A DNA stretch of 64,000 nt. It comes from Batrachochytrium dendrobatidis JAM81 (lineage: Eukaryota; Chytridiomycota; Chytridiomycetes; Rhizophydiales). Position 1 is the first letter of the stretch; the number at the start of each line of letters is the position of its first letter. Position numbers and translations under genes: made by a program. The stretch spans positions 99,956 through 163,955 of the forward strand of contig NW_006281106.1 in the NCBI RefSeq assembly GCF_000203795.2, written 5' to 3'. The notes below the pieces were generated by a model. It saw nothing but the letters and a program-made list of their open reading frames with translations. It did no database searches and had not been told where the DNA came from. This document shows, piece by piece, positions 56,923 to 64,000 of the stretch.

Positions 56923-58023
56923 ATGATTCTCAAACCATGGCAGGTATTCAAGAGAAAAAAGAAAATGTTGGCAACTCTACGCAAATTGCATCCAGAAATT
57001 CAAATCATCACTACAGAGGATTATAATACTGTTGAAATCACCAATACTATCTCAGTTGATGCTTCTTGTTGGTTGATCGCTCTCAATGCTTCGTACGATT
57101 CGAAAATTACTGGAATCATGCTTGCTGATCTCTTTGGTCGCTGTTCTGGATTCATTCGTTCTGAAATGTTCTTGGGTGCAATGCCACATTCATTCATATT
57201 ATTCAACTCTCCCCAATCAGCTTATAACTGCTATAAACTGCTAGACAACACTTTAATTTCTCAATGGAACAACAAACTCTTGCTCTTGGCTCAGCTGGAC
57301 AAGTGTTGTGATCCTTTACCTTTATTCCCTCAACGACCCATCACTACTGCTTCGGATGCTGCACTCGCTATTCCTGGTCTATATCTTGTTCCTGATTTTA
57401 TATCCGTCTGTAACAGTCTAGATTTGGTTTGCCATTTGAAATCTCATTGGACATCTTGTCCTATATCGACTGATCCTGCATGGAAATCTTTACAGCGACG
57501 ACGTGTTCTTCATTTTGGTTACAGTTTCGATTACTCTCGAAACGAGATTGACAGAACTGTCGTTGGATCGGATCATGCTCAGTTACCCCATATGCCTGAA
57601 TGGTCTGTTTCTATTCTTGATCAGTACACAAAACTGTTTCCTCAATATCCATTTCCAAATCAACTCACCATCAACCACTACTTTCCTGGAGGTGGTATTG
57701 CTCCTCATTCAGATAGACATTCGTCATTCATAAGCCCTATTGTGATCATCTCTCTAGGCTCTGGTTTAGTCATGGAATTTCGTAGAAAATCTTCTCTTTC
57801 TGATCCTACATATACCACTGTACATGTTTACTTGCCCCCATGTTCGTTGATGGTGTTGGATGGTGACGCTAGATTTGCCTGGGAACACGCTATTCGACCT
57901 CGCACCATGGATCTGATTGATGGCAATGTGGTTGAACGCAGTGAACGGTGGAGTCTTACTTTTCGAAATCTGAGAGAGTTGCATGATGTGTGTCAATGTG
58001 GATACACTCATTTGTGCAATTGA
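56923..58023 (+). CDS. ALKBH8-like tRNA-modifying 2-oxoglutarate/Fe(II) dioxygenase (RRM + AlkB)
   Basis: Single exon, 366 aa. In ALKBH8 the AlkB domain hydroxylates modified wobble uridines of tRNA and the RRM helps bind it. Residues about 40-110 look like an RRM (SCWLIALNASYDSKITGIML, SFILFNSPQSAYNCYKLLDN). The AlkB part follows: PGLYLVPDFIS, RRRVLHFGYSFDY, NHYFPGGGIAPHSDRHSSF (the HxD iron ligands), FAWEHAIRPR (third His) and RWSLTFRNLRE (2-oxoglutarate Arg). The end DVCQCGYTHLCN resembles the Cys-rich zinc site near the ALKBH8 AlkB domain. There is no methyltransferase domain, so the second step would need a separate Trm9-like enzyme. A short upstream ATG frame stops after eight codons. 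Confidence 0.88.
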   Translation: MILKPWQVFKRKKKMLATLRKLHPEIQIITTEDYNTVEITNTISVDASCWLIALNASYDSKITGIMLADLFGRCSGFIRSEMFLGAMPHSFILFNSPQSAYNCYKLLDNTLISQWNNKLLLLAQLDKCCDPLPLFPQRPITTASDAALAIPGLYLVPDFISVCNSLDLVCHLKSHWTSCPISTDPAWKSLQRRRVLHFGYSFDYSRNEIDRTVVGSDHAQLPHMPEWSVSILDQYTKLFPQYPFPNQLTINHYFPGGGIAPHSDRHSSFISPIVIISLGSGLVMEFRRKSSLSDPTYTTVHVYLPPCSLMVLDGDARFAWEHAIRPRTMDLIDGNVVERSERWSLTFRNLRELHDVCQCGYTHLCN

Positions 58024-58059
58024 ATCAAATAGTTAAACTCGTTCTTCATACACAAGTTT

Positions 58060-59393
58060 TTATTTGTTTTTGGATAAAAACGCATCGACCGATTCAACGC
58101 AAAACTCTGGAAACTCGGCTACAATAGAATGTCCACAGTTTTCCTTGACCACCATTTTTAAGCTGGGCATGAGGTGCTGCAACTCGGCTGCGTGAATAAA
58201 CGGCACCACTTTGTCCTCGGTACCCTGAAAATAAAAAGGTTAAAGTGCTACACTTGACAAAAACTATACAGTTTACAACTTACCCAAATGGCCATGGTTT
58301 TATTTGGATGAGATTTCTCTATCCGAGCAAAATACTCATCATTTCCCCCAAACTTGAAATGCAGTACGGTGGAAAAATAAGAACGAAGATAGCCTGGATG
58401 ATACCGAATCATGAACGTATTGAGTTTTACCAAATGAGTCAGGTTATCATTGGTGTGTTGATCCAGCACAAAATTCTTTTGAGAAAGCTTGCACAAAACA
58501 TCTACACCAAAAGTATAGAAAATAAATGGACCCAGAATGGGAACATGTAAAATCCAAGAAATGGGAGGAAGTTTCTATTACATTCCAGCATTCATGTAAG
58601 CAGTGGTTTCGTTTGAAATACAAGAATAAAAAATAGATTCTGTAGCCTACCGTCATCAAGCCAGTAGGTGCAATAAACATGACACTCTTTGCTAGTTTAG
58701 GAAACTTGGCAACAAAATGAGCAGTAATTGCACCACCAAGTGAATAACCAAGAATATGTGCACTAGTCCATTCGATTTTTTGCAGCAGCATAGCCAACTG
58801 AGCAACATATAAATCCTGAGAGTAATTTACACCAGGCGAATCAGAGTAACCTCGTCCATAATGATCTACAGTAAACCAAGGATTTAGAATTGACACTATC
58901 CAACATACTCCAGTCCAACACATTACCATAAATAAGAATCCGATAGCCTTTTTTAGCCAAGGCATTCATAAAAGAGGGAAAGCATGCTCCTGGACATGAA
59001 ATGCCATGAACAAACACAATCTACATTGATATTCACAATAACAGAAATGAGTCGATTTTGTTCCATGGGTTGTCATCAATAGTTTATAATCAACCTTTTC
59101 ACCATCTTCTGGTCCGATCAAGAAATAATGAGTCTTTCCAAACGGAAGGTCAGCATAAGCCGAGCCTAGTAAATATTAGTATTCAGTGAATCATCACAAT
59201 ATATAACGTAACAATTCATCATCGACTTACTATCCCAAAACTTCTCTTTATAAATTGCATGAGATGACTTGACATCTGCCAAGTTTCCAAGAGGTTGATG
59301 ATCATGTGGTACAACTTTTCTGTAGATGTAAACGAACGCAACAGTAAGACATAACCCAGTAAGTAACAGCGTACTTCCACATGTAGAAGTCAT
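58060..59393 (-). CDS. alpha/beta hydrolase with N-terminal signal anchor (ABHD6/monoglyceride-lipase-like)
   Basis: Six exons: 59393-59231, 59165-59095, 59020-58927, 58865-58651, 58574-58284 and 58224-58060; 332 aa, phases join. A signal-anchor helix (LLLTGLCLTVAFVYIY) places the catalytic domain on a membrane. Seen: IVFVHGISCPG (oxyanion region), DHYGRGYSDSPG, nucleophile ILGYSLGGA, acid GTEDKVVP and base NCGHSIV. All three triad residues are present. Probable lipid or ester hydrolase; substrate unknown. The second intron has a weak GTTGAT donor. The ATG is 6 bases from copy 13 of the dispersed element. Confidence 0.87.
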
Positions 59394-59821
59394 TTCACCG
59401 CCGTATTCGCGTAAATGGAATACTTTTTATCTTGCGGTCAAAAAGTATTTCGCTTAGAAATTAAACTGGTTAAAAATAGTTATTTTCAGTTGAATTGCTT
59501 AGATTCTCAATCCTTGTTTGGGATTGCTTGTTACATTCTTTGAGTTATTACAGCAGAGTTTAGGAATTAATATTATGAATGTCTTACATTGTGACATTGT
59601 TGCTTGCTGGCAACCCATTTTAATTTTAATGGTGAATATCGCTTGTTTAAACTCTAAAAAACAATATCGAATCAATGACTATCTATCATGTAATTTGACA
59701 TATTTAATGATTTCATGTTAATACAATTGTGAAATGCAATAGAAAGGGTTTGAACTAGTTGAATAATAAACACTCTTTAAATCCATTTCTGATACTATTC
59801 TTGTAGATATTGAATTAGACT
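59394..59821. other. divergent promoter region, hydrolase (-) and ketoacyl reductase (+)
   Basis: About 430 bases. Contains element copy 13 beside the hydrolase start; nothing coding. Confidence 0.5.
59400..59453 (+). repeat. dispersed GTATTCACGT element, copy 13 (at hydrolase start)
   Basis: Reads GCCGTATTCGCGTAAATGGA then ATACTTTTTATCTTGCGGTC. Starts 6 bases upstream of the hydrolase ATG at 59393. Confidence 0.65.
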
Positions 59822-60803
59822 ATGTTGATATTCATTAGATCAACAGGGTCAATACAACCTTGCTTTCAATCTATATCTTGTATGTCTGCTATTCAATGTA
59901 TTCAAAGAAACATGTCAACTAAGAAAGGGTTGGCTGTTGTCACTGGAGCATCGAGAGGAATTGGGTTGGCTGTTGCTCATCAATTCATTCAAGCTGGCAT
60001 TCCTACAGTTCTTGTAAGCAGAAACTTGCCAGTACTTGAGCATATACGATCACAACTGATTCAAACATCCGGCTCTTCACTCTTGCCTGATATTCATATT
60101 CGTATGACTGATGTATCAGATGCTTCTCAAGTAGATTTACTCTGTAAAGTAAGTGGAATGTCCAATCTTGAACTCATCCAGATGCTAACTCGACTCTATT
60201 AGGAACTGTCTTCATTGGGTCATATTCAGTATTTAGTCAATTCTGCTGGTGTGTCACTCAACAGTCTTCTCATAACAACTACATTAAACCAGATTGAAAC
60301 AACAATTCATACCAACTTGATGGGTACAATCTTTATGTGTAAAGGTGTCTTGCGTAATATGGTTAAATATCGTTCTGGTTCCATCGTTAATGTTGCTTCA
60401 GTTGTTGGTGTCAACACTGCAAGTGCTGGTGCGTCCATCTACGCTGCATCAAAAGCTGGTGTAGTAGGTAATCGAATCTTGTTGAATCCTATTGAATCCT
60501 ATTGAATCCTATTGAATCTTTGCTTCTAATTCAACTCTTCATATATCAATTTTAGGCTTTACAAAATCTATGGCTGCAGAGGTGGGTGCAAAGGGAATTT
60601 ATGTGAATGCTATCGCTCCAGGATTTATAGAAACAGACATGACTGCAGACATTTCTACACAGAAACGACAAGATATATTGAACAAGATTCCATTGGGTCG
60701 GTTCGGTACTGCTGACGAAGTAGCCAAAGGAGTTTTTTATTTGGCACGAGCATCTTTCACTACAGGTCAATGTTTGGTTATGGATGGTGGACAGACAGCA
60801 TGA
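59822..60803 (+). CDS. mitochondrial-type 3-oxoacyl-[ACP] reductase (FabG/Oar1-like SDR)
   Basis: Exons 59822-60148, 60203-60467 and 60556-60803 give 279 aa. NADPH-dependent short-chain dehydrogenase; closest in pattern to FabG/CBR4/Oar1, which reduce 3-ketoacyl-ACP in fatty-acid synthesis. Seen: TGASRGIGLAVAHQF (cofactor), NSAGVS, NVASVVG (catalytic Ser region), IYAASKAGVVGFTKSMAAEV (Tyr-x3-Lys), NAIAPGFIETDMT, and the C-terminal GQCLVMDGGQTA typical of FabG. The first 35 residues are basic, Ser-rich and without acids, as in a mitochondrial presequence; a second Met just before STKKG could give a cytosolic form. Another SDR substrate cannot be excluded. Confidence 0.88.
60480..60521. repeat. 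intronic decamer repeat ATTGAATCCT
   Basis: Three to four tandem copies of a GAATCCTATT-type 10-base unit inside intron 2 of the ketoacyl reductase gene. Confidence 0.75.
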
Positions 60804-60883
60804 TGGATTCTTCAATCTGAAATACTTGAAATACTACCAAAAAATAAATGACAATCATTTTGAAAGATATTCAATGCATTGGT

Positions 60884-63800
60884 TTATTCATTCATGCAGA
60901 TATATTCATCTCCAACACGCTCCATAAACTCTTGCAAAACCTGTCGAACCTCGAGTCGATCTACACTCATCATTCGAATAGCAAGTCTAAAGTATCTTGG
61001 TAAATGCTTTTTTAGAGCCTTGAGTTGAACCCCTTTGCTTTTTCCATCATTGGTTTCAGTAGGTTCGGAATGTGCAATTCCTTTTTGCGACCACCAATCT
61101 CCAGTGCTCAGTAGTTCGCGATAGAATAAAACAACAATCGGACTCCATAACACAATTTCTCTCGAATGCTTTACTGCATCTCCTAGAAACACAATGTAAC
61201 GTTCAAGCAAATCCATACTTTGCTTAATCAAAGCTTCCATGACCGGATTCTTGGTATGTTCCTTCAACCCTACACTGTCTTGAGATTCAGTAGACGCTAG
61301 AGTGGTTGGTGAATCCCCAAGAGTTTTATAAGCACCAAAAAGCATCACAATCAGAGTCGAAAAACTAACAGTTTCTTGCTTGACTAGGTTTGGAAGTTGA
61401 GATACCCATCCACGACGCCATATTGCATGACGAAGATCGGTTAGACTGTTGAACGATCTAGCTAGAGTGTAACTTGCATACACGCATTTGAGAATCCGAT
61501 CACGATCATGAGCTGTCATGACACCAATCGCGTAGGTCTTGCCTCCCAATCGCTGTACTCCATCCGTACAAGATACTGTGTCCAATGAGGATGATATATC
61601 TGTTAGACAGAAATCACGAACAGTCTGAAGAAGCTCAAGATGAGTTACACACTTGATAATCGTATGATCAAAATCAAGATCATCTAGTGCTAACGGTACA
61701 CCCGTCTCTCTTGCCACTGCATGTGCCGACTCCATAATCTCCGACATGTCTATAATATAGTTTTGTGATAGATCTCGATTTAGCGTCGACAACGATGCAA
61801 TCGCCGCGCCTTGTGGATCATACCCATCCTTTACATTATTATTAAGTGTAGTCGTACCATGACTGTTTTCTAGATCCGGATTAAACGGTCCAGAGCAATT
61901 CAACAACTCCACAGGAAGCGTGCGTTTGAATGCTTCTTCAATACTGTCAACCAGCCACGTCCATTTGCCCTGTTTTGCCAGTTTATGGACATTGTTCAAC
62001 AAAAATTGTTGGAAACAAATCTGACCTGTGGCAGCAAGTTTATCATCCTTTTTACCCATAATAAACAGTATTCGCTCCAATGAGTTTTGTATGAATTCTT
62101 GACCACCTGTATCCGGATGCTCTGTGTTGTCACTTGATCCACGCACCAAAAGATCAAAATGCAACGAAATCATTTCAATCAACAATCGCAACCCAAGAAT
62201 CAATACTGCAGAATTGGCCTCCCCGAATGCAGGCTCGTCGGCAGGATCACTCAGATCTTCAAATATTGGCGAAATAATATTTCGATGGATCGTACGCCAG
62301 TACTTGGAATCAAACAAATGACTAGCTGATCGAAGCATATCAAACAAAGTCTCAAGAGTATGCGTGCGTACAAGAACACCCTCGGACTCGATAACAACCC
62401 GTGAAAAGGCGGATAGGATAGGAAACCATGATAAATAAAAATGTCCTTCAGAAACACATCCATTTGGCATAAGATAGGCTTGCTGAGGAAGGTTGTTGAT
62501 TCGAGGAGCACCAGGTGAGGAAAGCGATACGGTTCCGGCAGTCACACCAGTACTTGCCGAACTCGATTGAAGCGTGGGAGCCGCCCCACTTATAGGATAC
62601 ACACTCGGTCGCTTTGTCCGCGGTTTACTATTTGGTAATTCATATTCTTCTTTGGCTCGTTCCACCAATGATTTTGCACAGGATTGAAGAAGCTGGATAC
62701 TTCCCATCACTAGTTCGTCATGTGCTGGTCCTTGGCCTTTCAACAAGGAAAACTCTGCCAAACAGGATACCAAATCGACAAACCCACCAGTAGATACCAC
62801 GTCTTCAAAATAAGTACGAAATATCATTTGAATAGTGGAAAAGGCAATCTTGGACAGGCGTTCATCGCCTTTTCCTGCTTTAGCCAGCACGACAAAAATC
62901 GATTTCCATCCTGATCGAATGGATGTTGCTTTTGCAGTAATCATATGTGTAATGGATTGTAAAACAAGTTCTCTGATAGCAGGTGATGTTGTATGCCGGA
63001 TGATCCACTCAAAGCTTCGTAAATATTCGTGCTGAGATGAGAAATGCCCCAATTCTTCCCGTTCAAGAAATTTCATGCACAATTGCCGTAGCGAATCAAC
63101 TGCAAATGTAGCTACATGCTGATTTGGATGGCATGCAACTATACTAAAGTGGGGCTGCAAGATTCTCCAAATCTGCGTCCATTCAAAACGGATACGTGTA
63201 ACATTGTAATGTGCAACTTCAACAATTTTTTGTAAAAGATACATACGCGGTGGACCAGGTGTAGCAGTCATAATAGGCTGTCCTTTGGCATCAATACCGA
63301 CTTCTTCCAACGATACTTGGCATACCGCTCTAAAAAAATGAATAATGGCTGTAGCTGACAAGTTGATGGTTTTTGAAAAAATACGGTCAATAACAATCAG
63401 AGACGTTTGACTTTGAAAATCAGAAACAAGATGTTCTAGCGCTGGAGGTATTTTTTTGGGTAGGTGATCGCCAAAAGACGAACTACGGTATCCCGAATCT
63501 GTTGTTTCTCCACTATAAAAAGAGCGATCACTAGTGGATTTGTGTGAATCAGTAGATCGATTATCTCGTAAAGACGACCCTACATTCACCTCCATATTGG
63601 GTTGTGCAGAATGCAGTACAGCCATCTGCATACGCTCGATTTGGGAAATGGTTTTGATAATTTGCACCCAGCTTGACTCCATTGACTCTGCCAAGTCCTG
63701 TGACAAATCAATCAGAGTGCGAATCGCCATGACATTTTTGGGCTTGATGTTGTAAAAATTGCCAAGACTGGTAAGTTTGGCCAGAGAGCTCACAAATGCA

Positions 63801-64000
63801 TCACGTTCAGTTTCCAATTTAAAGGTACATGCAATGCGAATTGCTCCTGAAAAGCCACGTAGACATAGTGTAGAGAGATCTGGTTTAGCCATGTTTGACA
63901 ACTTTGAAGCAAAGTCAATATTCTGTAATCCTTCGTCAACAGCAGACTCAAACAGCAAACTAAACGTCGCAACAAGAGCCCCAGCTGCCATGGCAAACAT
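60884..64000 (-). CDS. SEC7: C-terminal region of a Sec7/BIG-type ARF guanine-nucleotide exchange factor, 5' part outside window
   Basis: One uninterrupted reading frame of at least 1038 codons running off the right edge; the stop is at 60884. Sec7/BIG proteins activate ARF at the trans-Golgi to start vesicle coat assembly. The visible part is the helical repeat region downstream of the catalytic Sec7 domain (HDS1-HDS4): LSTLCLRGFSGAIRIACTFK and ERDAFVSSLAKLTSLGN match the conserved stretch just after the Sec7 domain, and HFFRAVCQVSLEE, PRMYLLQKIVEVAHYNVTRI, RFEWTQIWRILQPHF, SFEWIIRHTT and IRSGWKSIFVVLAKA are the HDS blocks. The Sec7 domain itself should lie past base 64000. The ATG near the edge is not claimed as the start. 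Confidence 0.88.
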   Translation of the reverse strand: MFAMAAGALVATFSLLFESAVDEGLQNIDFASKLSNMAKPDLSTLCLRGFSGAIRIACTFKLETERDAFVSSLAKLTSLGNFYNIKPKNVMAIRTLIDLSQDLAESMESSWVQIIKTISQIERMQMAVLHSAQPNMEVNVGSSLRDNRSTDSHKSTSDRSFYSGETTDSGYRSSSFGDHLPKKIPPALEHLVSDFQSQTSLIVIDRIFSKTINLSATAIIHFFRAVCQVSLEEVGIDAKGQPIMTATPGPPRMYLLQKIVEVAHYNVTRIRFEWTQIWRILQPHFSIVACHPNQHVATFAVDSLRQLCMKFLEREELGHFSSQHEYLRSFEWIIRHTTSPAIRELVLQSITHMITAKATSIRSGWKSIFVVLAKAGKGDERLSKIAFSTIQMIFRTYFEDVVSTGGFVDLVSCLAEFSLLKGQGPAHDELVMGSIQLLQSCAKSLVERAKEEYELPNSKPRTKRPSVYPISGAAPTLQSSSASTGVTAGTVSLSSPGAPRINNLPQQAYLMPNGCVSEGHFYLSWFPILSAFSRVVIESEGVLVRTHTLETLFDMLRSASHLFDSKYWRTIHRNIISPIFEDLSDPADEPAFGEANSAVLILGLRLLIEMISLHFDLLVRGSSDNTEHPDTGGQEFIQNSLERILFIMGKKDDKLAATGQICFQQFLLNNVHKLAKQGKWTWLVDSIEEAFKRTLPVELLNCSGPFNPDLENSHGTTTLNNNVKDGYDPQGAAIASLSTLNRDLSQNYIIDMSEIMESAHAVARETGVPLALDDLDFDHTIIKCVTHLELLQTVRDFCLTDISSSLDTVSCTDGVQRLGGKTYAIGVMTAHDRDRILKCVYASYTLARSFNSLTDLRHAIWRRGWVSQLPNLVKQETVSFSTLIVMLFGAYKTLGDSPTTLASTESQDSVGLKEHTKNPVMEALIKQSMDLLERYIVFLGDAVKHSREIVLWSPIVVLFYRELLSTGDWWSQKGIAHSEPTETNDGKSKGVQLKALKKHLPRYFRLAIRMMSVDRLEVRQVLQEFMERVGDEYICMNE

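Overview
The window is nuclear DNA of an intron-rich, AT-leaning fungus, most likely a zoosporic (chytrid-type) early-diverging fungus. Evidence: short GT-AG introns (about 50-250 nt); fungal families (Zn2Cys6 factor, two Dfg5/Dcw1-type GH76 enzymes, OPT transporter, Slm1-type F-BAR/PH protein, Vac1/Pep7, Mnn1-type mannosyltransferase); an Msd1/SSX2IP-type microtubule-anchoring protein as expected in a centriole-bearing cell; and two intronless Crinkler-like nuclease/kinase genes of the kind known from Batrachochytrium and oomycetes. The species cannot be fixed from sequence alone. Most gene models below were rebuilt by hand, by checking that exon phases and conserved motifs join; splice coordinates may be off by one base.

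Layout. 0-17 kb: Mnn1-like glycosyltransferase (-, cut by the left edge), a secreted repeat protein (-), a LEA2-like membrane protein (-), two GH76 genes in tandem (+), a Slm1-like protein (+) and a DnaJ-X co-chaperone (-). 17-22 kb: two Crinkler-like genes (-) and a SERINC/Tms1 protein (-). 22-29 kb: Msd1/SSX2IP-like (+), Sde2 (-) and an M14 carboxypeptidase (-). 29-37 kb: two more LEA2-like proteins in tandem (+) and Vac1/Pep7 (-). 37-49 kb: OPT transporter, an orphan disordered protein, an ABHD1/3-type hydrolase and a class I aminotransferase (all +). 49-64 kb: an R-SNARE with a proline-rich lumenal tail (-), a metallo-beta-lactamase-fold hydrolase (+), a Zn2Cys6 factor (-), an ALKBH8-like dioxygenase (+), an alpha/beta hydrolase (-), a mitochondrial-type ketoacyl reductase (+) and the C-terminal part of a Sec7/BIG ARF-GEF (-, cut by the right edge).

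Themes. Several genes serve the endomembrane system and cell surface: Vac1, the R-SNARE, Sec7, Slm1, SERINC, Mnn1 and the GH76 pair. Three unlinked or tandem LEA2-like proteins share one architecture. A dispersed element with core GCCGTATTCACGTAAAATGG (13 copies seen) lies mostly in intergenic DNA. At three genes it sits only 5-12 bases before the start codon, and in divergent gene pairs each gene has its own correctly oriented copy. The most unusual findings are the R-SNARE with nine PPPQY repeats beyond its membrane anchor, the dispersed element, the Crinkler-like pair, and a carboxypeptidase intron carrying a tandem duplication of its own 3' splice site.
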